A stretch of DNA of 37,626 nucleotides, taken from the NCBI GenBank assembly GCA_003562075.1, contig PWWP01000139.1, positions 1-37,626 of the forward strand, given 5' to 3'. Shown piece after piece: positions 1 through 7,815 of this stretch. The stretch comes from Gemmatimonadota bacterium (lineage in GTDB: Bacteria; Gemmatimonadota; Gemmatimonadetes; Longimicrobiales; Gaopeijiaceae). Below the pieces are notes generated by a model, which was not told the origin of the DNA, did not search any database, and saw only the letters and a list, made by a program, of their open reading frames with translations. The translations under genes and the position numbers were made by a program. Position 1 is the stretch's first letter. Each line of letters opens with the position of its first letter.

Positions 1-920
1 CAGCGCGCAGATCCGCTCCGCTCGCATGGGGTTTCGTTTGTAGGGCATGCAGACGAGCCGATCTGCTCCTTCTCGAAGGGCTCCTCAACCTCCCTCAGGT
101 TGGCCAGAAGCCGGAGGTCCGTCCCGAACTTCGAGAGCGAGGCGGCGGCCCCGGCCAGGGTGGCCAGGACACCCTGGTCCACCTTCCGGGGATAGGTCTG
201 CCCACTGACTCCGTAGCTCTCCGGGAATCCCATCTTCTCTCCCACGAGCCGGTCCAGCTCCGTCACCTTCCCGTGGTCTCCCTTGAAGAGCTGGAGGAAG
301 GAGGCCTGGGTGCCGGTGGTCCCCCTGACCCCTCGGAAGCGGAGAGCCTTCAAGCGGAAGGCCAGCTCTTCCAGATCCAGGAGGAGATCCTGGATCCAGA
401 GGGTGGCCCGCTTCCCCACCGTGGTAGGCTGGGCCGGCTGGAAGTGGGTGTACCCCAATGTGGGAAGGTCTCGATGCGCTCGGGCAAACTGGGCCAGCGC
501 CTCCACCGTCCGCGTCAGCCGGGCCCGAACCAGGTGGAGGGCGTCCCGATGCAGAATGAGATCCGTGTTGTCGCCGATGAAGGCAGAGGTTGCGCCCAGG
601 TGGATGATGCCCCGAGCCGAAGGGGCCACATCGCCGAAGAGGTGGACGTGAGCCATGACGTCGTGGCGGAAGCGGCGTTCATATTCGGCCGCCTTCTCCA
701 GGTCCAGGTCATCCAATCCAGCCTTCATCTCCTCAATGGCTCCAGCGGGAATGGGTAGATCCAGTTCCCGTTGTGATTCAGCCAGGGCCAGCCAGAGCCG
801 ACGCCAGGTGCCGAAGCGATGGGCCGGCGAGAAGATGCGCTGCATCTCGGCCGAAGCGTACCGTTCGGCCAGGGGATGTGAATATCGATCCAGGGAATGG
901 CTCGGGTCGGTCTGACTCAC
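1..920 (-). CDS. purB: Adenylosuccinate lyase, 3' end outside window, apparent frameshift near the edge
   Basis: PurB makes AICAR and fumarate from SAICAR and AMP and fumarate from adenylosuccinate in the cytoplasmic purine pathway. My translation from GTG at 920 gives about 290 residues that resemble the long, human-like ADSL type: RHDVMAHVH near residue 85, [12 protein letters not shown] near 109, [14 protein letters not shown] near 158 and GTTGTQASF near 200. The frame then reaches [11 protein letters not shown], where the catalytic loop should continue A-MPYKRNP. Here one base is missing between positions 48 and 49 (minus strand): [16 protein letters not shown] is intact but lies in the next frame. 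This is a real mutation or a sequence error close to a contig end. The GTG start has no clear SD. It follows the htrA stop by 48 bases, which suggests readthrough from that gene. Confidence 0.9.
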   Translation of the reverse strand, partial: MSQTDPSHSLDRYSHPLAERYASAEMQRIFSPAHRFGTWRRLWLALAESQRELDLPIPAGAIEEMKAGLDDLDLEKAAEYERRFRHDVMAHVHLFGDVAPSARGIIHLGATSAFIGDNTDLILHRDALHLVRARLTRTVEALAQFARAHRDLPTLGYTHFQPAQPTTVGKRATLWIQDLLLDLEELAFRLKALRFRGVRGTTGTQASFLQLFKGDHGKVTELDRLVGEKMGFPESYGVSGQTYPRKVDQGVLATLAGAAASLSKFGTDLRLLANLREVEEPFEKEQIGSSACPTNETPCERSGSAR

Positions 921-968
921 GATGGCTGGGCTCAGTGGGTTGAGGACGGTTGGATTCAAGGGGACGGC

Positions 969-2462
969 TCAGCGTCCCAGGACGAAGGTGGTCGAGCTGA
1001 AGCCCCGGTTTCGCTCAAAGATGAACTGGACACGAGAGCCGGAGGGGATCCGCGAAACCAGGTCGGCCAGTTCTTCTGCACTGCCGATCCGTTGCCGGTT
1101 GATGGCGATGATGACGTCTCCTTCCCGGAGACCCAGGATCCGTTGGAGTTCGGAAGAGATTCCCGTGACCAGAGCGCCGGCCTCGCTCCCCACGCCCCGC
1201 TCATCCCGGGCAGCCGGGGTCAGGGTGACCACCTCCAGGTCCTGGAGGACGGTGACACGTTCGGCTGGGAGGGAGGGGAACTCCTGGGCCCGGATGCGAT
1301 GAGGAGCGGCGGCGCCCTCCACGTGGAGGGCGATTTCGTCACCGGCCCGAAGGTCAAGGAGGAGAGCTTCCAGGTCCAGGGGCGAGGCCAGGCGGCGGTC
1401 GTTTGCCATGGTCAGGCGGTCCCCCACCTCCAGGTTGGCTTGGTAGGCCGGTGAACCTTCGCTGATCCGGCTGATCCGGACGCCTCGGGTTCGTCCGAAG
1501 GCGTCAGCCTCTTCCGGTTCCACGTCCAGGCCGACCCAGGCTCTCCGGACCTGGCCGTATTCCAGGAGGTCATCGGTGATTCGGAGGACCCGCTCGATGG
1601 GGATGGCGAATCCTACTCCTTCGCTCCCCCCGCCTCGTGAGAAGATGGATGCGTTCATTCCCACCACCTCTCCCAGGGCATTCACAAGGGGACCCCCTGA
1701 GTTCCCTGGATTGATGGCTGCGTCCGTCTGGATCATCCCCAGGTAGAAGCCTCGATCCTCCTCAGCCGGAACCACGTGGCGACCCAACGCCGAGACCACG
1801 CCTACGGTCGCGGTGGGCTCAGGGTTGGAAATGAGGTTTCCAAAGGGATTGCCGAAGGCCACCACCCATTCACCGATCATGAGGTCGTGGGTGACTCCCA
1901 GGGGAGCGACTGGGAGGTCGGGGAGATCGATGCGGAGCACGGCCACATCCGTGGCCTCGTCTGCCCCCACCAGTTCGGCTTCCGCGTCCCGACCGTCCGG
2001 GAGGGTGACCAGGATTCGCTCGGCTCCTCGAACCACGTGGTCATTTGTCAGGATGGTCCCGTCCGCGTCCACGATGAAGCCGGATCCCAGGGATGGGACC
2101 CGCTGAGCCTGAGTCCGTCCTCGGGGAGGCCCGAAAAAGCCGCCGAAGAAGTCGTCGAAGGGATCTCGGACTCGGACCTGTCGGGTTCGGATGACATTGA
2201 CGGTGACGACGGAGGGAGAGACCCGTTCCGCTGCCCGGACCACAGCGGTTTCTCGAGACTGGCGCAAGTCCTGACCGGCCTGATCCAGGGCTTCTCCCGG
2301 CGTGGCCGCCAGCAGGGAGGATGGAGACTCGACGCCGGCCGCGGTCCGGCCATCAGCTGAGCCGAGCCCTCCTCTTCCCTCGGCATCCGTGCAGGCGACG
2401 GGGCCGAAGAGAAGAAGAAGGAAGGTGGCTCCCAAGGTCCGGAGGATGGGTGGACGGTCCAT
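969..2462 (-). CDS. HtrA/DegQ-type envelope serine protease with two PDZ domains
   Basis: This is a periplasmic quality-control protease of the trypsin-like HtrA family, 497 residues. The N-terminus has a hydrophobic stretch (residues 9-22) ending in PVAC, so it may be a lipoprotein with Cys24, although Pro at -3 is a poor lipobox. The catalytic triad is visible: His142 in TNDHVV, Asp172 in ATDVAVL and Ser255 in NPGNSGGP. A Phe/Gly-rich linker (DPFDDFFGGFFGP, about 100-112) precedes the protease domain, as in DegP. A first PDZ domain spans about 300-385 and a second about 415-490 (LREGDVIIAINRQRIGS). It lies 25 bases downstream of the transaldolase gene and 48 bases upstream of purB, all on the minus strand. 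The start ATG has no strong SD. DegP, DegQ and DegS subtypes cannot be told apart here. Confidence 0.93.
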   Translation of the reverse strand: MDRPPILRTLGATFLLLLFGPVACTDAEGRGGLGSADGRTAAGVESPSSLLAATPGEALDQAGQDLRQSRETAVVRAAERVSPSVVTVNVIRTRQVRVRDPFDDFFGGFFGPPRGRTQAQRVPSLGSGFIVDADGTILTNDHVVRGAERILVTLPDGRDAEAELVGADEATDVAVLRIDLPDLPVAPLGVTHDLMIGEWVVAFGNPFGNLISNPEPTATVGVVSALGRHVVPAEEDRGFYLGMIQTDAAINPGNSGGPLVNALGEVVGMNASIFSRGGGSEGVGFAIPIERVLRITDDLLEYGQVRRAWVGLDVEPEEADAFGRTRGVRISRISEGSPAYQANLEVGDRLTMANDRRLASPLDLEALLLDLRAGDEIALHVEGAAAPHRIRAQEFPSLPAERVTVLQDLEVVTLTPAARDERGVGSEAGALVTGISSELQRILGLREGDVIIAINRQRIGSAEELADLVSRIPSGSRVQFIFERNRGFSSTTFVLGR

Positions 2463-2487
2463 GGTAGAAAAAGGTTGCCCAGTTCTC

Positions 2488-3144
2488 CTAGAGCTCCTGC
2501 CCCAGCGTCTTCCAGTCGGCCAGGAAGCGTTCCAGGCCCTGGTCGGTGAGAGGGTGCTTCAGGAGCTGATACAGCACCTTTGGGGGCAGGGTTGCACAGT
2601 CTGCACCGATGAGCATGGCCTGAAGGACGTGGCGGGGGTGCCGGAGTGAGGCGGCCAGGATCTGCGTCTCCACTCCGTATTCGTCATAGATCTCCCGGAT
2701 CTGGGCGACCACCTCCATTCCATTCTGGCCCACATCGTCCAATCGGCCCACGAACGGGGAGATGTAGGTAGCTCCTGCCTTGGCTGCCAGCATGGCCTGA
2801 TTGGCGGAGAAGCAGAGGGTCACGTTCACGGGGATCCCATTACCGCTGAGGCGCCGGCACGCCCGGAGGCCGTCCTCAGTGAGGGGGACCTTCACTACGA
2901 TGTTGTCGTGAAGCCCCGCCAGGCGGGTACCTTCCTCCACCATCCCTTCGGCGTCGGTAGCCACAACTTCAGCCGAGATGGGGCCGTCCACCAGTTGGCA
3001 GATCCGGGCGAAGTGCTCTACCGGCGAGCCCTCTCCTGCCGCACTGGCCATGAGAGAGGGGTTGGTCGTGATCCCGTCGATGAGGCCAGCCTCGGCAGCC
3101 CGCTCGATTTCGGTGAGCTCCGCTGTATCCAGAAATACCTTCAT
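2488..3144 (-). CDS. tal: Small transaldolase (TalC/MipB subfamily)
   Basis: A 218-residue class I aldolase of the short transaldolase / fructose-6-phosphate aldolase family (E. coli FSA has 220 residues), which transfers dihydroxyacetone units in the pentose phosphate pathway. The Schiff-base lysine is Lys85 in [12 protein letters not shown] and keeps the FSA numbering. Two residues that separate the activities are readable: Glu59 (Gln in FSA) in ISAEV and Phe131 (Tyr in FSA) in ISPFVGR. Both are the transaldolase state, so I call transaldolase rather than FSA. The start is ATG at 3144 because GGAGA lies 6-7 bases upstream and the protein then begins MKVFLDTAE as family members do. A TTG at 3162 would add six residues and overlap truA. 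The gene sits in a truA-tal-htrA-purB minus-strand series. Confidence 0.93.
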   Translation of the reverse strand: MKVFLDTAELTEIERAAEAGLIDGITTNPSLMASAAGEGSPVEHFARICQLVDGPISAEVVATDAEGMVEEGTRLAGLHDNIVVKVPLTEDGLRACRRLSGNGIPVNVTLCFSANQAMLAAKAGATYISPFVGRLDDVGQNGMEVVAQIREIYDEYGVETQILAASLRHPRHVLQAMLIGADCATLPPKVLYQLLKHPLTDQGLERFLADWKTLGQEL

Positions 3145-3158
3145 GTCTTCTCCAGGTC

Positions 3159-4001
3159 TCAAGTCGTCCCCGTCACGGGATCGGAGGATGGGGGGGTGGC
3201 ACCAGGTGGATCCCGATCCAGGCCCTCACCCAGCCGACCTTCCTCGTACTCCACCTGGTGAAGGAAGAGCCCCCGAGCCGGCGCCGGGGCAGAGGTCCGG
3301 AGGGCGGAGTCCGGGTTGGTGAGGAGGACCCGCATCTCGTCCAGGGGTCTTCGTCCCAATCCCACATCAACCATCGTTCCCACAAGATAGCGAACCATGT
3401 GGTGAAGGTATCGGTCCGCCTCGATTCGGAACTCGAGCCCAAGCTCCCCCCAACGGATCCACGTGGCCGTGAAGACGTGGCATCGCTCCCCTCGGTGCGG
3501 CTGACCCGCTTTGGCGAATCGGCGGAAGGACCGCTGGCCCGGAATGAGGGTGGCTGCCTCTTCCAACCGGATCGAGTCCAGTGATTCATCCGAGAGGTCC
3601 CAGCACCAGGGGTGGTGAAATGGGGATCCACTCTCCGGGGCCGTACCGATCCGATAAGCGTAAGATCGCTTCCGTGCGTCGAAACGAGGGTGAAAGTCTG
3701 GATCGACCTGCCTGGCCTCCTTGATCCAGATCTCCCTGGGAAGTAGGGCGTTCAGGGCACGGCGAAGTTCCTTTGCGCTCCACCGATGGCTGGGCACCGC
3801 CACCGATGCCACCTGACCAAGGGCATGCACACCTCCATCGGTTCGCCCGGAGGCCACGACGGGGCGACGGGCGCCGGTCAGCTTCTTCAACACCCTTTCA
3901 ACTTCGCCCTGAACGGTCCGTGCCTTCGGCTGAAGCTGCCACCCGTGAAAGGGGGAGCCATCGTACTGAATCGTCAGGCAGAATCGGGTCAGGGAGGACA
4001 C
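3159..4001 (-). CDS. truA: tRNA pseudouridine(38-40) synthase
   Basis: TruA isomerises U38-U40 in the anticodon stem of several tRNAs. The 280-residue product has the family landmarks: [15 protein letters not shown] at the N-terminus, the catalytic Asp in [16 protein letters not shown] (about residue 54), [18 protein letters not shown] and the C-terminal [19 protein letters not shown]. The C-terminal tail of about 30 residues ([18 protein letters not shown]...) is Pro-rich and extends past the usual end. The start is GTG at 4001. There is no SD; instead a TTGACA/TACCTT promoter places the predicted transcript start on or next to the GTG, so the mRNA may be leaderless. The gene ends 15 bases before the transaldolase start and diverges from trpD. 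Confidence 0.95.
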   Translation of the reverse strand: MSSLTRFCLTIQYDGSPFHGWQLQPKARTVQGEVERVLKKLTGARRPVVASGRTDGGVHALGQVASVAVPSHRWSAKELRRALNALLPREIWIKEARQVDPDFHPRFDARKRSYAYRIGTAPESGSPFHHPWCWDLSDESLDSIRLEEAATLIPGQRSFRRFAKAGQPHRGERCHVFTATWIRWGELGLEFRIEADRYLHHMVRYLVGTMVDVGLGRRPLDEMRVLLTNPDSALRTSAPAPARGLFLHQVEYEEGRLGEGLDRDPPGATPPSSDPVTGTT

Positions 4002-4007
4002 GCCGAA

Positions 4008-4035
4008 AAGGTAGAGAGAGGGGCGGGGGTGTCAA
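4008..4035 (-). promoter_or_regulatory. truA promoter, probably leaderless
   Basis: On the minus strand a perfect -35 TTGACA (4035-4030) is followed by a 16-base spacer and TACCTT (4013-4008). Exactly six bases separate the -10 from the truA GTG at 4001, so transcription would start at about the first base of the start codon. No SD lies upstream of the GTG, which agrees with leaderless initiation. Confidence 0.6.
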
Positions 4036-4045
4036 CCGAGGCGGC

Positions 4046-4075
4046 TTGACCCATCTGGCCGGGGCGGTGTACCGT
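4046..4075 (+). promoter_or_regulatory. Candidate trpD promoter, back to back with the truA promoter
   Basis: TTGACC (4046-4051), an 18-base spacer and TACCGT (4070-4075) point rightward to trpD. The -35 boxes of this promoter and of truA face away from each other and form GTCAA-N10-TTGAC (4031-4050). The predicted start near 4083 leaves a leader of about 120 bases. The -10 is a weak match to TATAAT but resembles the -10 of truA, panB and lexA in this window. Confidence 0.45.
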
Positions 4076-4148
4076 CTTGGTCCATCCCAAGAATCTCGAA
4101 GGCAGTCGGGAGGTGGAATGCGCTTCGCGCGTCACGTCCCGATGGCCC

Positions 4149-4179
4149 AGCCTGCGGCTTTCCACCCCTCTGCGGAGGG
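4149..4179 (+). other. Two small stem-loops in the trpD leader
   Basis: Within the predicted trpD leader, AGCC-TGC-GGCT (4149-4159) and CCCTC-TGCG-GAGGG (4166-4179) can each form a short hairpin just upstream of the trpD SD (GGAGGA, about 4194-4199). I see no run of U after them and no Trp-rich leader peptide, so this is structure only and not a recognised attenuator or T-box. Confidence 0.3.
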
Positions 4180-4203
4180 ACAGAGCCATGGAGGAGTGTC
4201 CAA

Positions 4204-5265
4204 GTGGAGCTCGCTCGCATTATTGCCAAGGTGGCGGAAGGGGAATCCCTCACAGCCCAGGAGGCCGAAACGGCCTTTGACCATGTCATGGCCGGTGAAG
4301 CCTCGCCGGTCCAGATGGCAGCTCTCCTCCTGGGTCTCAGGGCGCGTGGACATGCACCTTCAGAGGTGGCTGGCGGCGTGCGCGCCCTCCGACGAGCCAT
4401 GATCCCTGTGCCAGCCTCATCCACCCGTGTGCTCGTGGATACATGCGGAACCGGGGGTGGAGTCGTGACCACCTTCAACATCTCCACGGCTGCGGCCCTG
4501 GTGGCGGCCTCAGCCGGGGTCGGGGTGGCGAAGCATGGGAATCGTTCCTTCACCTCCCGAAGTGGAAGTGCTGACGTCCTGGAAGCTCTGGGTGTGACTA
4601 TCCAACTCACTCCCCGGGGCATGGGGCAGGTACTGGACGAGGCGGGGATCGTCTTCATGTTCGCTCCCCTCCTGCATCCAGCCATGCGCCATGTGGGACC
4701 GGTCAGGAGGGAGCTGGGCGTGCCCACCATCATGAACGTCCTGGGACCTCTGGCCAATCCGGCCGGAGTGCGTCGACAGGTCGTGGGTGTGGCGGACCCT
4801 GAACTCCTTCCTCTGGTCATCCAGGCGCTGCAGGCTCTGGAGCACGAACGGGCCCTGGTGGTCCACGGCCTCCCGGGAATGGACGAGCTGAGCCCTCTGG
4901 GAGAAACTCTGGTGGCTGAGCTGCGGGACGGGGAGGTTCGGGAGTACCGGGTCGATCCCAACCGCCTGGGTCTTCCTGCCGCCACCGCGGAGGAAATCGC
5001 CGGGGGCGAGCCGGAGGAGAATGCTGAGCTGATCCTTCGGATTCTGGAGCGAGATCTTCAGGGCGGCGCCAGGACAGTGACGCTCATGAATGCGGCGGCG
5101 GCTCTCTATGTGGCCGGTCTGGTGGAGGGTTTGGCGGATGGAGTGGAGCGGGCTGCCGAGGCAGTGGACTCGGGAGCGGCTCGCGAGACGTTGGAGCGAC
5201 TTCGGACAGCATCCCGACGAGCCGGCGCTGAGGAGGAGGAGGCGTCCGCCGGGATCACCGCCTGA
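4204..5265 (+). CDS. trpD: Anthranilate phosphoribosyltransferase
   Basis: TrpD joins anthranilate to PRPP, the second step of tryptophan synthesis. The 353-residue product has the family motifs: the PRPP loop VDTCGTGGGVVTTFNIST (about 78-95), the KHGNRSFTSRSGSADVLE segment (about 109-126), PTIMNVLGPLANPA (about 174-187) and HGLPGMDELSPLG, a variant of the usual DELSP motif. The start is GTG at 4204 with a good SD (GGAGGA) about 8 bases upstream. The last 15 residues are Ala/Glu-rich and probably disordered. trpE and trpG are not next to it. Downstream the trp series is interrupted by lexA on the opposite strand before trpC resumes. Confidence 0.96.
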   Translation: MELARIIAKVAEGESLTAQEAETAFDHVMAGEASPVQMAALLLGLRARGHAPSEVAGGVRALRRAMIPVPASSTRVLVDTCGTGGGVVTTFNISTAAALVAASAGVGVAKHGNRSFTSRSGSADVLEALGVTIQLTPRGMGQVLDEAGIVFMFAPLLHPAMRHVGPVRRELGVPTIMNVLGPLANPAGVRRQVVGVADPELLPLVIQALQALEHERALVVHGLPGMDELSPLGETLVAELRDGEVREYRVDPNRLGLPAATAEEIAGGEPEENAELILRILERDLQGGARTVTLMNAAAALYVAGLVEGLADGVERAAEAVDSGAARETLERLRTASRRAGAEEEEASAGITA

Positions 5266-5527
5266 AGGGTCCAGGGACCGGGGAAGGGTGAGGGGCGACC
5301 TGCCTTGTTCACCAGGAGGTAACGGGTGCGTCCTCGAGTCCGGGTACCTACGACGAATGTTTTCCGCATGGTATGCATGCCTTCTGAAGTCGGAATCGGT
5401 GTTCGTTCCTTGCGTTCGGTCCCTTCGAGCCCTGGGATGGCGGTTCAACGTCATTGGTACCATTTGGTACTGGCGCCGGCCGCATTCCGGCCGTACAGCC
5501 GGGAAGACGCCCTTCGGTGTCTTGGGC
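5266..5527. other. Convergent gap between trpD and lexA
   Basis: 262 bases without a gene I can support. It holds an inverted repeat CGGCC-N7-GGCCG near 5479-5495 and the stem-loop listed at 5504-5523. A perfect-looking SD (AGGAGGT, 5314-5320) precedes GTG at 5326, but that reading frame runs on antisense into lexA and gives no recognisable protein. Confidence 0.5.
5504..5523 (-). terminator. Stem-loop just after the lexA stop
   Basis: AAGACGCC pairs with GGTGTCTT (one G-U pair) around a CTTC loop, starting 4 bases beyond the lexA stop codon. An 8-pair stem in this position suits a transcript end for lexA or for trpD from the other side. No T-run follows on either strand, so intrinsic termination is uncertain. 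Confidence 0.4.
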
Positions 5528-6136
5528 TCAATATCTCCGGATCACGCCCACCACGACTCCCTGGATGTCCACGTCCCCGGGGACAAAGTACATGGGGTCC
5601 AGCGCCTCATTGGCCGGTTGGAGCCGGATGCGGCCATCCCTTTCCCGGTAGAGCTTCTTGACGGTGGCTGATTCCCCTTCCACCAGCGCCACGACCATCT
5701 CGCCATCCTCGGCGGTAGGTCGGCTGTTGACGATGATGAAATCTCCATCCCGGATCTGTTCGTCGATCATGGAGTCACCCACGACGCGCAGGACGTAGTT
5801 GTCTCCCCGCTTCCGAAGGAGGTCAGGAGGGACCAGGATCGTCTCCTGTTCCGGAATGGCCTCGATGGGATGGCCCGCAGCCACCTCTCCCAGGAGGGGG
5901 AGTTCCAGGGCCCCCGGACGGGAGTCCGCTTCCACCAGTTCGATGGAGCGACTCTGGTTGTATGCCTTCCGGATATAGCCCTTCCGCTCCAGATTACTTA
6001 CATGTTCGTGGACCGTGGCCAGCGAGGTATAGTCAAAGGCCTCGGCGATCTCTTCGAAGCTCGGAGCGTAACCATTTTCCTGGATGTACTCGCTGATGTA
6101 GTCCAGGATCAGCTTCTGGCGACGGGTGAGGGCCAT
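5528..6136 (-). CDS. lexA: LexA SOS repressor
   Basis: LexA represses DNA-damage genes and cleaves itself when RecA is activated. The 202-residue product shows an N-terminal winged helix-turn-helix (APSFEEIAEAFDYTSLATVH, about 24-43), the Ala87-Gly88 cleavage site in GEVAAGHP, catalytic Ser122 in VVGDSMIDEQ and catalytic Lys160 in ESATVKKLY. The start is ATG at 6136 because GGAGGAG lies 5 bases upstream and the protein then begins MALTRRQK; the frame is open further upstream but the extension is not LexA-like. It lies between trpD and trpC, transcribed against them. Its promoter overlaps two tandem CTTC-N7-GTTC elements, so autorepression is likely. Confidence 0.96.
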   Translation of the reverse strand: MALTRRQKLILDYISEYIQENGYAPSFEEIAEAFDYTSLATVHEHVSNLERKGYIRKAYNQSRSIELVEADSRPGALELPLLGEVAAGHPIEAIPEQETILVPPDLLRKRGDNYVLRVVGDSMIDEQIRDGDFIIVNSRPTAEDGEMVVALVEGESATVKKLYRERDGRIRLQPANEALDPMYFVPGDVDIQGVVVGVIRRY

Positions 6137-6207
6137 CGTCTCCTCCAGGTTGTAGGGACCTTCGGCGCTGGGGACATGAGGGCCTGGCTGAACCGGACAT
6201 GCGACCC

Positions 6208-6238
6208 GAACAAGACCCGAAGCGAACAATACCCGAAG
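6208..6238 (-). promoter_or_regulatory. Candidate LexA operator: two tandem CTTC-N7-GTTC boxes
   Basis: The minus strand reads CTTCGGGTATTGTTC (6238-6224), then one base, then CTTCGGGTCTTGTTC (6222-6208). The two 15-base units differ at one spacer position and repeat with a 16-base period. The direct-repeat form with N7 resembles the GTTC-N7-GTTC SOS box of alphaproteobacteria, with C for G at the first base. Location upstream of lexA and overlap with its -10 support an operator role. Binding is inferred. Confidence 0.6.
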
Positions 6239-6254
6239 ATCCAGCTCGATGCAA
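6226..6254 (-). promoter_or_regulatory. Candidate lexA promoter
   Basis: On the minus strand TTGCAT (6254-6249), a 17-base spacer and TATTGT (6231-6226) form a plausible promoter. The -10 lies inside the first CTTC-N7-GTTC element, so LexA bound there would block RNA polymerase. The predicted start near 6219 gives a leader of about 80 bases. Confidence 0.5.
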
Positions 6255-6283
6255 GTAGAGCAAGTACAGGTTGAGGAGTCTAC

Positions 6284-7141
6284 ATGACCCACCCCCAATC
6301 CATTCCCTCCGGTGATATCCTTTCTCGCATCGTGGAAACGAAGCGACAGGAGGTGAAGGCCCTGGAGCCCACGCAGCCCCAACTGGAGGTTGCCGCCGCC
6401 CAGGCCCCGGATCCTCGGGATCTGAGGGAGGCATTGGCAGGAGAGGACGCCACCGTAGCCCTCATCGCCGAGGTGAAGCGCCGGTCTCCAGGGGCCGGGG
6501 CCATCCACGTGGGATTGGATCCGGTCCGCCAGGCGGTGGCCTACGAGGCGGGTGGAGCTTCCGCCCTTTCGGTCCTCACCGACCGGGAGTATTTCCAGGG
6601 GTCTCTGGACGACCTTCGCCGGGTCAGGCAGGCGGTTCAGATCCCCATCCTGCGGAAAGACTTCGTCATCCATCCGAGCCAGGTCTGGGAGGCCCGGGCT
6701 GCCGGCGCGGATGCCGTGCTCCTCATCGTCCGGATTCTGTCCGACGAGGAACTGCGATCCTTTCGACTCCTTGCAGAGGAACTGGGCATGTCAGCCCTGG
6801 TGGAGATCCACGGTGAGGACGAGGTGCCACGAGCTCTGGCCTCAGGGGCTCGGATCCTGGGTGTGAACAACCGGGACCTCAAGAGCTTCAGGACGGACCT
6901 GCAGGTGTCATTGAATCTGGCGGGCCGGATACCTCCTGATGTGATCCTGGTCTCCGAGAGCGGGATCTCTACTCGTGAGGAGGTGGAATCACTGGGCCGG
7001 GTCGGCGTGGACGGGATCCTGGTGGGGGAGGCATTGGTGCGATCCACCAATCCTCAGGAGGGCGCCCGCCGTCTCTCCGGGGTCCCCCGGACCGGGGATG
7101 CCCGGGGGTCTACGAAGGTGAAGGCGGACCCGGCGCCGTGA
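6284..7141 (+). CDS. trpC: Indole-3-glycerol phosphate synthase
   Basis: TrpC closes the indole ring of carboxyphenylamino-deoxyribulose phosphate to form indole-3-glycerol phosphate. The 285-residue beta/alpha barrel has IAEVKRRSPGAGAI (about 61-74), ALSVLTDREYFQGS (about 94-107), the lysine of PILRKDFVIHPSQV (about 120-133), LVEIHGEDE, GVNNRDLKSF and VSESGIST. The start is ATG at 6284 with GAGGAG 5-6 bases upstream. The C-terminus carries about 25 extra residues ([19 protein letters not shown]) beyond the barrel. Its stop overlaps the trpF start by four bases (GTGA), so translation is probably coupled. I could not find a convincing promoter in the short gap from lexA. Confidence 0.96.
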   Translation: MTHPQSIPSGDILSRIVETKRQEVKALEPTQPQLEVAAAQAPDPRDLREALAGEDATVALIAEVKRRSPGAGAIHVGLDPVRQAVAYEAGGASALSVLTDREYFQGSLDDLRRVRQAVQIPILRKDFVIHPSQVWEARAAGADAVLLIVRILSDEELRSFRLLAEELGMSALVEIHGEDEVPRALASGARILGVNNRDLKSFRTDLQVSLNLAGRIPPDVILVSESGISTREEVESLGRVGVDGILVGEALVRSTNPQEGARRLSGVPRTGDARGSTKVKADPAP

Positions 7142-7815
7142 GGGTCAAGATCTGTGGATTGACTCGCCGCGAGGACGCTCGAGTGGCGGCCCAAGCCGGA
7201 GCCGACGTGCTGGGCGCAGTCCTCGTTCCCTCATCGCCCCGGGTGGTGACGCCCCAGGATGCGGCAGGCCTGGCAGAGGCCGCAGAACGTCCCCTGGCCA
7301 TTGTGGTTGCCGATCTACCCCTGGCCCGGCTCCTGGAAGTGGCCCGAAGCTCGCAAGCCCGGATCCTCCAGCTTCATGGGGGGGAGTCCCCGGCCCTGTT
7401 GGGCCATCTCCGAGGGGAGGGCTCCTGGGAACTCTGGAAGGCGGTACGGGTCCGCACTCCCGATGAAATCCGCCAGGCGGTGGCCGGGTATGCCGGAGTG
7501 GCTGATGCACTCCTTCTGGATGGATGGCATCCTCGCCAGCTCGGAGGAACGGGAACCTCATTCCCGTGGAAGGCGCTGGAAGTGCTCAGGGGTGAAATTC
7601 CCCCGGAGCTGCAGGTCGGGGTGGCAGGTGGACTGAACCCCGGGAATGTGGCTGAGGCCGTGAGACTCCTCCATCCCGACATCGTGGATGTGAGTTCCGG
7701 CGTCGAAGCCCGTCCCGGTGTAAAGGACCCGGAGGCTGTAGCCGCTTTTGTGCGAGAGGCTCGAGGGAATGGGTCCGAGAGGGCCCCCGGCCCACAACAG
7801 GACGAATCAACGTGA
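7138..7815 (+). CDS. trpF: Phosphoribosylanthranilate isomerase
   Basis: TrpF converts N-(5'-phosphoribosyl)anthranilate to its deoxyribulose form, the step between TrpD and TrpC. The 225-residue barrel starts [13 protein letters not shown], with the catalytic Cys at residue 6, and has the catalytic Asp in [16 protein letters not shown] (about residue 126) and the phosphate-binding [11 protein letters not shown] and [14 protein letters not shown] near the C-terminus. The start is GTG at 7138, overlapping the trpC stop by four bases. The C-terminal tail ([16 protein letters not shown]) is hydrophilic and not part of the fold. Its stop overlaps the trpB start in the same way. Confidence 0.96.
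   Translation: MRVKICGLTRREDARVAAQAGADVLGAVLVPSSPRVVTPQDAAGLAEAAERPLAIVVADLPLARLLEVARSSQARILQLHGGESPALLGHLRGEGSWELWKAVRVRTPDEIRQAVAGYAGVADALLLDGWHPRQLGGTGTSFPWKALEVLRGEIPPELQVGVAGGLNPGNVAEAVRLLHPDIVDVSSGVEARPGVKDPEAVAAFVREARGNGSERAPGPQQDEST

Noticed and set aside
2488-3144. Naming the small aldolase fructose-6-phosphate aldolase
   Set aside because: Glu59 and Phe131 are the transaldolase state at the positions that separate the two activities.
4120-4402. Possible trp leader peptide upstream of trpD
   Set aside because: The frame contains only scattered Trp codons, overlaps trpD deeply and is not followed by paired attenuator stems with a U-run.
5326-5661. GTG after a perfect AGGAGGT in the trpD-lexA gap
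   Set aside because: The frame runs antisense through the lexA 3' end, and the predicted protein resembles nothing I know.
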